Positions 26,386 through 35,199 of a DNA stretch of 64,000 bases are shown here, piece after piece. Source of the DNA: Saprospiraceae bacterium (GTDB lineage: Bacteria > Bacteroidota > Bacteroidia > Chitinophagales > Saprospiraceae); NCBI GenBank assembly GCA_041392805.1, contig JAWKLJ010000002.1:3425001-3489000 (forward strand), read 5' to 3'. Numbering within the stretch: position 1 is the stretch's first letter; every line of letters begins with the position of its first letter. Below the pieces are notes generated by a model. The model was given only the letters and a program-made list of their open reading frames with translations. It was not told the origin of the DNA and did not search any database. The position numbers and the translations under genes were made by a program.

Positions 26386-26857
26386 GCAGTACCGCCTTTT
26401 TTTATCCTCTTTTTTTACTGATGTGGGCCGTTTTTGCCTCCACAATACGCAGTTAACCTTCTAATATTCAATATCTTACCAAAATGTCGACTCCATAAAA
26501 AATCAAGGCTCAAGATTTAGTTATGTTTCAATATGATTTAATCTACTCTCTAAATTTTGTGATTTACATTTATCGAACCTTCAATTCTGGTTTCTTCAAT
26601 TGTCAAGGTATCAACATGAAATGCTCTCTCTCTAAAGGCCCACTTCCATATTCTCCCTATTTTGTTTTCCTGCGCGTGTGCCGTTTACAAATTTTGATAT
26701 GCTCTCCATATTTAATCCCCTCTAGAACTGTTAACCCAAATACCCAAATTTCTCGAGGGTGGGCAAATATTATAATCCGATGTTTGCTAACCAAAAACCG
26801 TAATCTAAATCTTTATAACTCGCTTTCAATAATACACTCTAGCCTATTGCCTACAAC
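26379..26857 (-). repeat. ORF-less cassette family B, copy 1
   Basis: A cassette of about 480 bp with complementary ends GTTGTAGGCA / TGCCTACAAC and no ORF conserved across copies; other copies are at 44518 (inverted) and 50318. A 25-codon minus-strand micro-ORF (MESISKFVNG...) seen here is altered or lost in the other copies. Content may be regulatory RNA or a decayed gene. Confidence 0.7.
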
Positions 26858-26918
26858 GATTTGTGCAAACGGCGTTGCCAGCTTTTGCTGGCAATGAACG
26901 TTTTGCACGTTGTTAGGT
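26851..26918 (-). other. attC 11 (short agccagc type, variant)
   Basis: CTACAAC (26851-26857) and GTTAGGT (26912-26918). Arms TTTGTGCAAACG / CGTTTTGCAC and hairpin TGCCAGCTTTTGCTGGCA, a compensated variant of the type at 21986. Confidence 0.85.
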
Positions 26919-26932
26919 GCTGGTTTTATTTT

Positions 26933-27514
26933 TTAACTTATCCAATCTCTTTTTTCTTTTAATTTCATCCATTTACCATTCTTTTTTTGAAGGATTAAAG
27001 TTCTTCCTTCTCCACATAAACTTCCACAAACCAACCCAGTTTGAATCCAAGCAATATCCTTTTCTGAGTTGAAAATTGGTATCGAAAAATAAACATATGG
27101 TTTTTTAGTTTCTATGTTAACTTTTGATTTTCTGCTCCCAAATATTTCGTTGCTCAATTCTATCCTTTTTGAATCTAACTCTTGTTTCTCAAAATATTCA
27201 AAATCTTTAGACGTAAATTCAATTTGGCTTAATTCTTTAAATTCATATTCCAGGTTAGGAAATAAATAATCTGCATTTGGTGGAGGCCCTGGTTTAAATT
27301 CCTCCTTTTCGTCTCTGTTAACATATTTGGGTAGAATAGATACTATCACATAATCTGGATAGTGTTTCTCAATTGAATCTGTTTCTATAATTTGACTTAT
27401 TAGATTTTCGATTTCAGTCATTGTTTCAGTCAAATTGTAAATATTATTTTCTATGCCACATCCAATTAGAATCGCTAAAATAATTACGATTATATTTTTC
27501 CTAAAATCTGTCAT
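26933..27514 (-). CDS. Cassette-encoded lipoprotein
   Basis: A 193-residue protein with a lipoprotein signal (IIVIILAILIGC). The remainder contains a helical region followed by a mixed alpha/beta part (VIVSILPKYVNRDEKEEF; PYVYFSIPIFNSEKDIAWI; LVCGSLCGEGRTLILQK). The last segment with GSLCGEGR looks like a conserved Cys-containing turn of secreted Bacteroidota proteins, but no family is recognised. Confidence 0.65.
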   Translation of the reverse strand: MTDFRKNIIVIILAILIGCGIENNIYNLTETMTEIENLISQIIETDSIEKHYPDYVIVSILPKYVNRDEKEEFKPGPPPNADYLFPNLEYEFKELSQIEFTSKDFEYFEKQELDSKRIELSNEIFGSRKSKVNIETKKPYVYFSIPIFNSEKDIAWIQTGLVCGSLCGEGRTLILQKKNGKWMKLKEKRDWIS

Positions 27515-27535
27515 TTTTTGTTTTTTCTTACTTGC

Positions 27536-27601
27536 ACCTAACGTTCCGCCTAGCCGCAGGCTGCCCGTTTAGGGCAGCTTGACGGCTAGGCTCTGTTCTC
27601 A
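27536..27601 (-). other. attC 12 (short ctagccgc type)
   Basis: ACCTAAC (27536-27542) and GTTCTCA (27595-27601); arms CCTAGCCGC / ACGGCTAGG, with one base changed relative to the family. Confidence 0.85.
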
Positions 27602-27615
27602 TCAGTTTTTCTTTT

Positions 27616-28452
27616 TTAAATTAATTCTCTTTTCCACAATGCGGAGTAATCTATCCAATTTTTTTCTACCGTATTATCAAAGAATTCGGCATTGAAAAAC
27701 CTCCAATGTTCTCCAATTTCGATTTTCTTTACAATTCTCTTTTTGTAGCAAAATTGAATTTCGGACAAATTTGACTTATCCCATTCCATAGTAGTAAACT
27801 TATCTTTCATCGCTGTTTGGATTAAATTTTTTATTTCATAATTCATTATCAAAAAATCTGCCTCCCAGTAAAAAACATTTCTTGGCTTATGGAATTCTTC
27901 TTTCGTTTGTAATTCAGGAATTCTTGAAAATTCTTCTCCTACACTATAAATTGTACCAGCAGTATAAACACCATTTACACTAAATGATACATAATCATCT
28001 TTTGACTTTTTTAGCACATTTTCTAATTGATAAGGTGGTTTGTCATTGTTAAAATGAAAGAATTTTGGATAAAAATCTTGTTTCAGGTTGTCGTGATTAC
28101 CTCTTAATCGTAACTCGTCAAAACCATACAAATTGATGGTCTCAAAAGGCATCTTCATTTCATATTCTTTCGAATTTGAAAAGTAAATATTATCAAATCC
28201 TCCCTCATAATTTTCAATTAACCAAATATCAAAATCTTTAGATTTATTTTCAATGCCGAGTTCGCCTCTACCTTTTCGAGATTTGTATTTTATATCTAAA
28301 CAATTTTCCTCTTCATTAACGAAGTAAATTACTTTATCCCAAAGTTCCCCACCTGTTTCTGCTAAATTTAAACAAATGGCATGGCAATCGACATCTTTTA
28401 TTTTTTGTTTCTTAGGAATTACTCTTAGCATTTTATTGACTATCGTTGACAT
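27616..28452 (-). CDS. Unrecognised soluble cassette protein
   Basis: A 278-residue protein without signal peptide or membrane segments; aromatic-rich C-terminal half (YWEADFLIMNYEIKNLIQ, GEHWRFFNAEFFD). No catalytic motif seen. The protein's size and composition resemble effector- or immunity-type cytoplasmic proteins, but this is only an impression. Cassette ends GTTCTCATCA / TGATGAGAAC are perfectly complementary over 10 bp. Confidence 0.6.
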   Translation of the reverse strand: MSTIVNKMLRVIPKKQKIKDVDCHAICLNLAETGGELWDKVIYFVNEEENCLDIKYKSRKGRGELGIENKSKDFDIWLIENYEGGFDNIYFSNSKEYEMKMPFETINLYGFDELRLRGNHDNLKQDFYPKFFHFNNDKPPYQLENVLKKSKDDYVSFSVNGVYTAGTIYSVGEEFSRIPELQTKEEFHKPRNVFYWEADFLIMNYEIKNLIQTAMKDKFTTMEWDKSNLSEIQFCYKKRIVKKIEIGEHWRFFNAEFFDNTVEKNWIDYSALWKRELI

Positions 28453-28481
28453 GACTTCACATTTTCTTTTTTCTTAATTGA

Positions 28482-28617
28482 TGAGAACGGTCCGCGGAGG
28501 CGCTGTGCTGCCGTTTCTATTTTCCAATTTATGTCTTTCTCTTTATCTAATCAACTCTCACTCATAATTTAATCTCTTTTACAAACGGCAGCATAGACGC
28601 TCTCCGCCTTGTTGCAC
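28482..28617 (-). other. attC 13 (long ctgccg type)
   Basis: TGAGAAC (28482-28488) and GTTGCAC (28611-28617); belongs to family A cassette copy 2. Confidence 0.85.
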
Positions 28618-29154
28618 GATGGCTTCGCCTTTTTCTTATATGTCAACCGTTCTACTTGGCTGGTGTGTCTTATTCGATTTTTCGATTTCTGAGGTCTCAA
28701 TTAAAAAGTTAACAAACTGATAATCAAAACAATAGATTCTAAAATTTCAATTCTCTAAATAAGTGTTTATAATTCTCAATCGTAAATCTTCCACCAAGTT
28801 CCCTTGAATTTCAAAGGTTAAACCGATATACAAATTTTCTCTCCAATCTATTAAGGTTTCAAGGAGAAGTTCTCTACAATCAATAATCAATCTCCTCCAA
28901 AATGTTCAAATGTCTCCATGATTTTTCAGGCTCAATTTATTCAGATTCCTTTCCAGAATTTCTGATTCAATCCTTAGATTTCTGTCAATTCAAGTTTCCA
29001 TGATTCCATTGCTGACACACTTCCTTTTCCTCTATTTTTTTGATTCCCCAAAGTCTAGCCTGCTTTCCAAATTTATTCTTCTTGTAAAAATCTAAATCTC
29101 TTTCCCCAAAGTTAAGCCGATACAAATACTTCTTATTTTCCGCTAGCGTGCAAC
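28611..29154 (-). repeat. ORF-less cassette family A, copy 2
   Basis: Near-full-length match to the cassette at 15213, with scattered substitutions. No gene is supported in it. Together with its two flanking attC sites it fills the stretch between the genes at 27616 and 29226. Confidence 0.75.
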
Positions 29155-29213
29155 GTCCCGCCTAGCCGCAGGCTGCCCGATTAGGGCAGCTTGGCGGCTA
29201 GGTTTTGTTAGCG
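29148..29213 (-). other. attC 14 (short ctagccgc type)
   Basis: GTGCAAC (29148-29154) and GTTAGCG (29207-29213); arms CGCCTAGCCGC / GCGGCTAGG. Confidence 0.85.
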
Positions 29214-29225
29214 GCTGGCTTCTTT

Positions 29226-29966
29226 TTATTCAATTTTTATTCGGATTATTGTCAAGTCGTCACTTGGTTTTAAACCGAACTTATTTTCAATTTCTAAAAT
29301 TTTCTTTTTTAGCATATTCTCTTCATCTGCACCTTTATCGTCAATCAGTAAATATTTGACAATTTCTTCCTCTGTTATTTCAGCGTATTCTTTTCCGTCG
29401 AAATTCTTAAAAGTAAAAATTCCGTCTGTTGAAATACTTAAATCTTCTACATTTTTTAAGCTTAATTTCTGAGTTTGACTTTGAAACCAATCTCTGAATT
29501 CTTCCACTAAATGATAACCTAAATAATCGGGTTTGTCATCTTGTTCGTATTCAGTTAATTGCCCATTACAGCAAATCAATCCGTCCCCAACTGTTATTAA
29601 TTCAATCTCTTTTTTTTGCTTGTCAAATATTCCAAGAATTAAAGTACTTAGTATTTCCTCTCTTTCGAGGTGCAATTTATTTTTCATTTGTTTTAAATCT
29701 TCGAATAGCTTTTGTAAAACTTCTTTTAAACATTCACTCGTTTCCTTTTTCGTTCTTTCGGCAAATAATCTGAAACTAATTTCTTTCCCAATTTTTCTGA
29801 GGAGTTTAGCAATTAATGTTGATGCAAAATGACTCTCTTTTCCCATTGAACATCCGTCCATTACTGCAATCATAATTTTATCATCTCCAATTTCAGTTAT
29901 TGAGCTTGAATCTTCATTATGATTTGTGTGAAATTCTCCGATTTTCGATATTTCATATTTCTTCAT
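29226..29966 (-). CDS. PP2C-type serine/threonine phosphatase
   Basis: A stand-alone 246-residue PPM/PP2C phosphatase. Metal-binding motifs are visible: NEDS (residues 17-20), VMDGCSMG (Asp at 37), LSISTDGIF (about 181) and the terminal DDLTIIRI Asp pair. No regulatory domain or cognate kinase is present in the cassette, so it probably acts on a host target. A leader of about 65 bp contains a possible collapsed attC. Confidence 0.85.
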   Translation of the reverse strand: MKKYEISKIGEFHTNHNEDSSSITEIGDDKIMIAVMDGCSMGKESHFASTLIAKLLRKIGKEISFRLFAERTKKETSECLKEVLQKLFEDLKQMKNKLHLEREEILSTLILGIFDKQKKEIELITVGDGLICCNGQLTEYEQDDKPDYLGYHLVEEFRDWFQSQTQKLSLKNVEDLSISTDGIFTFKNFDGKEYAEITEEEIVKYLLIDDKGADEENMLKKKILEIENKFGLKPSDDLTIIRIKIE

Positions 29967-29973
29967 ATTTGAT

Positions 29974-29990
29974 TAACAACGTCGTTGGCT
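29974..29990 (-). other. Possible collapsed attC scar
   Basis: TAACAAC and GTTGGCT boxes are separated by only three bases (GTC), inside the leader of the PP2C cassette. It looks like an attC whose hairpin was deleted, but chance cannot be excluded. Confidence 0.3.
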
Positions 29991-30030
29991 GTTTAATTCG
30001 ATGTTTGCTGTTTTTCTTTTTTCTGCTTGC

Positions 30031-30096
30031 CGCTAACGTCTCGCCTAGCCGCAGGCTGCCCGATTAGGGCAGCTTGGCGGCTAGGCTTTGTTAGGT
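30031..30096 (-). other. attC 15 (short ctagccgc type)
   Basis: CGCTAAC (30031-30037) and GTTAGGT (30090-30096); arms CGCCTAGCCGC / GCGGCTAGG. Confidence 0.85.
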
Positions 30097-30638
30097 GCAT
30101 TTCCTTCTATTATCCGTTTTAGATTTTCTAATTTATTCGTGGTAATTAATAACTCAGATTCTTTATTCTCTAACAATAATTTGTATGACCAATCTGATTT
30201 TACTGATTCCCACTGATTCAATTCTCTTAGTATTTTTAACTCTCTACCCGATTCTAACATTATTTCATATTTTATTTGGGTAAAATTTACATGAGTTAGT
30301 TGCTTCGTCGTGCCTCCTTTTATTTGACCTCCCATATGATAATAATTCCAACTAAATTCTTGTCTTTTTATCTTCTCTATATTGGTTATCAATCCTTTTT
30401 TCTCTATTTGTTTCAGATAATATTCTCCTCTTTCAATATAGATTTCTAATATGCCATCTTTTTCACTCAGTAGCTTTATTTCTATTCCGATTATTCCTAT
30501 GGTTAACAGTAATAAAAGGAATTTCATAGTCAATACTATCAAAAAAAATCCCAATACTACTGTTACCGAGATTACCAATAACCTCGTTTCATTTTCACTA
30601 TCATCCCTATTATACTTTATCCTTTCTATTATAGTCAA
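30081..30638 (-). CDS. Membrane-associated cassette protein
   Basis: A 185-residue protein with two adjacent hydrophobic segments (about residues 20-52) and a C-terminal soluble domain (IYIERGEYYLKQIEKKGLI ... ELLITTNKLENLKRII). The start is a TTG (MTIIERIKYN), which is questionable; a Met at about residue 38 is an alternative. The stop (GCC TAG) lies inside attC 15. No family recognised. Confidence 0.55.
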   Translation of the reverse strand: MTIIERIKYNRDDSENETRLLVISVTVVLGFFLIVLTMKFLLLLLTIGIIGIEIKLLSEKDGILEIYIERGEYYLKQIEKKGLITNIEKIKRQEFSWNYYHMGGQIKGGTTKQLTHVNFTQIKYEIMLESGRELKILRELNQWESVKSDWSYKLLLENKESELLITTNKLENLKRIIEGNAPNKA

Positions 30639-30806
30639 TTGAGCTCTATTTATTTTTATTATTTTTTTCAGACATTCAACTTCATATCCTATCGTAAAGT
30701 GGTAACCATCATTCTTTCTAGTTCAAAACTCATTCAATAGTCTACAGGTTTTTTTCATAACCTTCGATTTTTTTTTCAACAATTACTCATGCTAATTTAT
30801 AATTGC

Positions 30807-30945
30807 ACCTAACGGTTCGCGGAGGCGTCGTGCCACCATTTTCTTTACAATTTATGCTTTTCTAATCTAATTCCCTACTTACTTCTTTAGGTCAACTTCT
30901 ACTTTTAATCTGACAGTGGCATGATCGCTCTCCGCTGTGTTAGCC
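30807..30945 (-). other. attC 16 (long, divergent ccacc type)
   Basis: ACCTAAC (30807-30813) and GTTAGCC (30939-30945). Arms GCGGAGGCG / CTCCGC and GTGCCACCATTTT / GACAGTGGCAT show several changes from the ccaccg family. Confidence 0.8.
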
Positions 30946-30955
30946 GCATTTGATC

Positions 30956-31936
30956 TTATTCCCATATCCGTACTTTACACTTTATCATTGGTGAATATTC
31001 AAAATATTTCTTTTCCCACTCTTTATTTACTGATTTCCTCCATACCTCATTCTTAGAAGCTGAATCATAAACTCCTATCATATGACCATACCCCAATGTA
31101 GATTCAGTGTTTGCCTTGAATACTTTCTTCCATTTTCTCCATACTTTCTTGCTTAATTGCAGTTTCTTATCTATTGGGTACCAATATTCTTTATCACTCG
31201 TAGGTAACCACTCTATCGAAATAAAAAACCCTCTCTCGGGTAATTCTAAATAGTACTTCTCTAGATCTACTTTAATCCAATCTCCTTTTTCCCCGCTCAA
31301 TATTATATTTTCATTTATTAGATCATCTCCAGGGGTATTCGACTCTTTACAATTATACAATCTTAACCTAAAGGGTGCCCATTCAACCCCAGCTTCATGC
31401 AGATAAATTTCTACACTCTTTATTGTTCCCGATAAATTCTTCTCATTCCTTATTTGAACAGCCATTTGATAATTCGTCAATATCAGTTTTTCCTCCTTCT
31501 GCTCGACTCCTATTCCATAAGCCACTCCTGATATCTTTTTGGTATTAATTCGATCTGTCATAAATCCATATTCATAATCTTTTGGATTTCCTGTTCTTAT
31601 TTCTGCTGATACTAGTTCATATGACTTAGGATTCAATAATATTTCACCTATACTTTCCTGCTCGTATCTTATCTCCTTTTCCTGATAACCTATACTTGTA
31701 ACAATAAATGTGTCTCCCAATGTTAGATGTCTCAATTTAAATTTGCCTACTTCATTACTATATACTCCTATTGGTTTGCCTTTTACATATATGTGCGCAT
31801 ATGGCAAAGGAGCCTTATCTTTTTCATCTGAAATTCTTCCAGTAACATATCCACTTTGGCCAATTATGCAAACTGAGACATTCAATACCAATAAAAAGCT
31901 TATTAGTATTTTTGATATTATTCTGTCAAAGTCCAT
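30956..31936 (-). CDS. Secreted protein with CarboxypepD_reg-like domain
   Basis: A 326-residue exported protein. The signal peptide ends near CIIGQ, followed by a carboxypeptidase-regulatory-like beta domain (GYVTGRISDEKDKAPLPYAH, then VGKFKLRHLTLGDTFIVTS), usual at the N-terminus of TonB-dependent receptors and surface proteins. The C-terminal about 220 residues form a jelly-roll-like region with many Trp (EWLPTSDKEYWYPID). No plug or barrel follows, so it is not a receptor. Confidence 0.75.
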   Translation of the reverse strand: MDFDRIISKILISFLLVLNVSVCIIGQSGYVTGRISDEKDKAPLPYAHIYVKGKPIGVYSNEVGKFKLRHLTLGDTFIVTSIGYQEKEIRYEQESIGEILLNPKSYELVSAEIRTGNPKDYEYGFMTDRINTKKISGVAYGIGVEQKEEKLILTNYQMAVQIRNEKNLSGTIKSVEIYLHEAGVEWAPFRLRLYNCKESNTPGDDLINENIILSGEKGDWIKVDLEKYYLELPERGFFISIEWLPTSDKEYWYPIDKKLQLSKKVWRKWKKVFKANTESTLGYGHMIGVYDSASKNEVWRKSVNKEWEKKYFEYSPMIKCKVRIWE

Positions 31937-32009
31937 ATTTTAGAATTTACTCTCCATTGATTTTTTCAGTTTTATTCTTCTAGTCTTAAATCTTAGTTTG
32001 TCTAATTGC

Positions 32010-33055
32010 GGCTAACGTCCCGCATACCTGACGTAGCCAGCTTTTGCTGGCTATGGGGTCGGTAGGTAGGGGCATTACTGCCCTTTCCCCCTAAGAACCG
32101 TGCATGCGAGTTTTCCCGCACACGGCTCAAGCACTCCTAACGCCTTTGTCAGCGCACCGAATTGTGCAAGCAATTCGATTTTACGATAATATTACACCAT
32201 GTACTTACGAATATCCTGAATTTCATTCAGTCGATGAAAGTTCAGAAGTTTGGCATCGATCAAGGTGCACTGCTTTGATAAATCGTTTAACTGAAATCTA
32301 TCGCCACATCCTTTGCTTTCCTCAACAATGTACGTCCTTGTAATTTCTCGTAATAGAGCACCTGCATAGGAAGTCTGCACAGCTTTCGCTGGGAGTAATG
32401 TTGACCCTTTTCGTTCTTACACCAAAAAAATCTCAACTCCTATCCCTGTCATTACAACAGGACATTCGCTTTTTCCAGCATCCTTTACCTGCACCTCCTT
32501 CGTCGGGGATTACTCCCTTCCTACCACTCTTTTGTGGACAGATACAGGCTTACCGAGTTCCGCTTTTAATACTGAATGGGTTAGCGTCCACCTTTACCTC
32601 GGGGAATAATAGATTGCGCATAGTGAGTATCCGAACTCTATGACCATACCCCTTGTCGTTTTTGACTACGGCGGTTTTAGCTTGCTATACCAAAGCATTC
32701 TAAGGTTAGTCTTTTCCGCCGCTCCAAATCTTGTCCCGATTCATCGGGAGTAACGAGGCTTACAGTGATTCACATTTATTACGCATACCATTCCTTCCGC
32801 TTCCTCTCACCGCAAAAGACTAGCAGTTTTCGCTTTGACCTCTCGGTCGCTGCTTATCTTGATTACCAAGGAGAGCTTTGATGTCCTCAGGGCTTAGCAC
32901 CTCGCCATTACTAGCGACGCACCCCCGAGTAGGAAACTGATAGCAATATATCAGGTTAGATCCAATTTGATCGACTTTTGTAAGTTCAGCTTTTCATTGG
33001 TCTAACAGTATTTAAAAGCGACTTTGCTCGTCGCACCAGGTATGCATTGTTCTGC
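32010..33055 (-). other. attC 17 (agccagc type, interrupted by intron)
   Basis: GGCTAAC (32010-32016) and GTTCTGC (33049-33055). The left arm GCATACCTGACG with hairpin AGCCAGCTTTTGCTGGCT is separated from the right arm CAGGTATGC by a group II intron. Removing the intron restores a short attC. Confidence 0.8.
32053..33036 (-). ncRNA. RT-less group II intron, copy B
   Basis: The minus strand begins GTGCGACGAGCAAAGTCG and ends with a canonical domain V (GAGCCGTGTGCGGGAAAA..., 34 nt) plus domain VI before CCCAT. About 984 nt; the longest internal frame on the intron strand is about 60 codons, so no reverse transcriptase is encoded and mobility would need one supplied in trans. The 79-codon plus-strand frame starting at 32104 runs through domain V antisense and is not a gene. 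The exact 3' boundary is uncertain by a few bases. Confidence 0.8.
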
Positions 33056-33074
33056 TCAGTTTTCTTTTTCAATT

Positions 33075-33722
33075 TTACCATTTCATAATTGGTTCATCTT
33101 TCCACAAAATCAATCTGAAGTCTTCATAATGATTTCCGTTTCCAATTGTGTGATCATCTCGATGTCCTTTTCCAAGTCTTAATTTATGAATCATTCCCGT
33201 GCAAGATGCAACCCATAAAATTTCTTTATTATCTGATATTGTGAGTCCTCCAATTGTTGAACCTAAAAAATGTCTCCATTTTAACTTTCCTTTTGTGTCT
33301 ACTGCTTTTATATTTCCATATGCGTCACCTAAAATATAGTAGTCATCAACTGCGATTCCACAGTAGACTCTCATCCCGTCTTCAATTACATTGTATAATT
33401 CACTTTCTTCATATGCCTCTACTTTTAATCCATTCAATTTATTGGTTTGAACAGCTATTGTGATACCATTATAGAAATGGCAAGAATTTGAAATGAGTTG
33501 GGAGTCATCATCAGAGAATAAGCAAAAATGAGAATATGAAGATTGTGGTCCAATTTCGGCAATTTGAGTTCCATTTATATCAAGAACTCTATGGTCAGAA
33601 CCTTGGTCTCCGACAACTATATATCTATTGTTGTTTGATATTGTTCCATTTTCCATACTCATATAAGAATCCCATTCATCATCCTCTAAATCCGGTATTG
33701 GATGAATCATTTTTTTCCTCAT
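33075..33722 (-). CDS. Beta-propeller-like protein (second part)
   Basis: A 215-residue frame with repeated four-stranded blade-like segments (NNRYIVVGDQGSDHRVLD; CGIAVDDYYILGDAYGNIKA; ISDNKEILWVASCTGMIHKL), consistent with a WD40/PQQ-like propeller. It overlaps the upstream frame by 44 bp, and the join falls at a run of seven A, so both may be one protein broken by a one-base error. No signal peptide; function unknown. Confidence 0.6.
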   Translation of the reverse strand: MRKKMIHPIPDLEDDEWDSYMSMENGTISNNNRYIVVGDQGSDHRVLDINGTQIAEIGPQSSYSHFCLFSDDDSQLISNSCHFYNGITIAVQTNKLNGLKVEAYEESELYNVIEDGMRVYCGIAVDDYYILGDAYGNIKAVDTKGKLKWRHFLGSTIGGLTISDNKEILWVASCTGMIHKLRLGKGHRDDHTIGNGNHYEDFRLILWKDEPIMKW

Positions 33723-34343
33723 ATTTTGACATTAAGTAAAATCCTTCACTCGTTATGGATAAAACCTTCAATCCGTCATTGAATGGAATCAATTGATTAA
33801 TTCCTATCTCTTTGTTTTCTACAATTTTAAATTCTGAAATTATTTCTCCTTGCCAACCTTTTGTTGTTGTTACTTTATTTCCAATTTGAATCGCAAAAAC
33901 ATTATCTCTCTTTGATTTACCTATTGAGTCAATTGATTCGTCAAGTTTAATAACTTCTTCTCCATTTAAAATATACGCTTGTCTTTTCTGATAAGCTGTT
34001 CCTGTTAAGAATACAATTTTTTCGTTTTCAATGAAATGAATTTGGTCTATTGATTGTCCTTTCTCTTCAAAGAATTTGATTAATGGTGTATGAGCTGGCG
34101 GAAAATTTTGTCTGAATTCGTTGACCTTATTTTCGGAATTTGCCTCTTTCAAAAGTTCTATTACTTTATCAGCCAAATGATCTCTTTTATCTTCTGGCTC
34201 TTTTCCTTTCCAATTCTCCCAACCATTTTTCTCGCCAAATTCAACCATTTCGTTGACTTCTGTTGCGTACTTTTCTCCTTTGGTATTCCACTCATCTTGG
34301 ATACCCTTTTGGTTATTTTTCTTTTGAATAGGTTGAATTTCAT
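33679..34343 (-). pseudogene. Beta-propeller-like protein, frameshifted first part
   Basis: From 34248 the frame reads MVEFGEKNGWENWKGKEP ... and ends near SKYEEKNDSSN. Upstream, sensible coding (QDEWNTKGEKYATEVNE) continues without a Met, while the only ATG near the cassette start (34343, MKFNLFKRK) is in another frame. A one-base change in the AAAAGAAAAAT run (about 34315) joins them. The 3' end probably continues into the propeller frame that follows. Confidence 0.55.
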
Positions 34344-34357
34344 TTTTCTTTAATTGA

Positions 34358-34423
34358 GCAGAACGTTCCGCCTAGCCGCAGGCTGCCCGTTCAAGGCAGC
34401 TTGGCGGCTAGGCTCTGTTCTGC
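34358..34423 (-). other. attC 18 (short ctagccgc type)
   Basis: GCAGAAC (34358-34364) and GTTCTGC (34417-34423). The cassette it closes starts at GTTCTGCGTC, now displaced to 46876 by the IS21 inversion. Confidence 0.85.
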
Positions 34424-34430
34424 GTTCGTT

Positions 34431-34685
34431 TTATTTTTTAAATTTCTTCCAACCTGGTTTTCCTTCTTTTCTATACTTTTCTATTGCATCATTCCAAAAA
34501 TCAATCATTCCACTATCAGCAGGTTGTTTTATTCCTGTCCCATTCCAGTCCATTGGTTCAGAGGCACTTAAAATATCACTGATGTCAAATGTGTTTTCTG
34601 ACAATTCGTGCTGTTCTTGCAAGAAATAGAACATTACCCAAAATGCATCTTCAGATGACAAATTTTCGCTTTTAAATTTGGCCAT
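34431..34685 (-). CDS. Small soluble cassette protein
   Basis: An 84-residue protein (MAKFKSENLSSEDAFWVMFY...) with a helical N-terminus and a basic C-terminus (GKPGWKKFKK). One base separates it from the preceding gene in the same cassette, suggesting coupled translation. No family recognised. Confidence 0.55.
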   Translation of the reverse strand: MAKFKSENLSSEDAFWVMFYFLQEQHELSENTFDISDILSASEPMDWNGTGIKQPADSGMIDFWNDAIEKYRKEGKPGWKKFKK

Positions 34686-34686
34686 T

Positions 34687-35199
34687 TCAATTTCTTTTTA
34701 AGAATTCTTGATTTCTTATTTGCCATTTTTCTTCATCAATTTGAATTTGGTTTTTGAATTTTTCAATCATTGCTTCGTATTCAGTCTTATCAAATTGTAA
34801 AGGTTTCATTTTGTCAAACCATTCTACTTTTGAACCAACTTTGTTTGCATCTAACTCTTTTGTTTTATCAATCCCTACCTTATTCCATTTTACCATTCTA
34901 TTATTTGATTCAATTTCTGCAACAATTATGGTACAAGAAAAATCACAATCATCTGGACACATCAATATTGGACAAGTTTCTTTGGAATTGTTCTTGGGTA
35001 AAATTCTCTTCCACACAACTTCTTTTTCTTGTTCTATTTCCATAGCGAAAAGCAAAGTCGGAATTAAACCTTTATACATATTGTTTGGATAAAATTCGTC
35101 TAACTTTTCATCAAGCCAATAGCCATCTATTTCTATGTTTAAAAAATCACCATAGATTTCATAATTACTTTTATCGACTTTGGCTTTTATGCTATTCAT
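34687..35199 (-). CDS. Cassette protein with IS5 at start codon
   Basis: A 171-residue protein starting MNSIKAKVDKSNYEIYGDF. Its first three codons (ATGAATAGC) are the 9-bp target duplication of the IS5 element, so the insertion separates the gene from its leader. The leader and the other duplication lie at 46876-46914. Contains a Cys cluster (CPILMCPDDCDFSC) that could bind metal or form disulfides. No signal peptide; unknown family. Codons further upstream belong to the IS. Confidence 0.65.
   Translation of the reverse strand: MNSIKAKVDKSNYEIYGDFLNIEIDGYWLDEKLDEFYPNNMYKGLIPTLLFAMEIEQEKEVVWKRILPKNNSKETCPILMCPDDCDFSCTIIVAEIESNNRMVKWNKVGIDKTKELDANKVGSKVEWFDKMKPLQFDKTEYEAMIEKFKNQIQIDEEKWQIRNQEFLKRN

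Noticed and set aside
26626..26720. 25-codon micro-ORF in family B cassettes
   Set aside because: Start codon and frame are not preserved in the copies at 44518 and 50318.
21986..27601. Short GC-rich hairpins (GCCAGCTTTTGCTGGC, GCCGCAGGCTGCC) as ordinary rho-independent terminators
   Set aside because: They lack a following T run, recur with AAC/GTT boxes, and match the ends of each cassette. Some termination activity remains possible.
30605..30640. TTGACT ... TATAAT sequence as a sigma70 promoter at 30638
   Set aside because: It coincides with the first codons of a gene, and Bacteroidota use a TTG/TAnnTTTG architecture; probably chance in AT-rich DNA.
32104..32343. 79-codon plus-strand ORF repeated at 15844 and 59224
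   Set aside because: It runs through domain V and the 3' part of the group II intron on the antisense strand; conservation is explained by the ribozyme.
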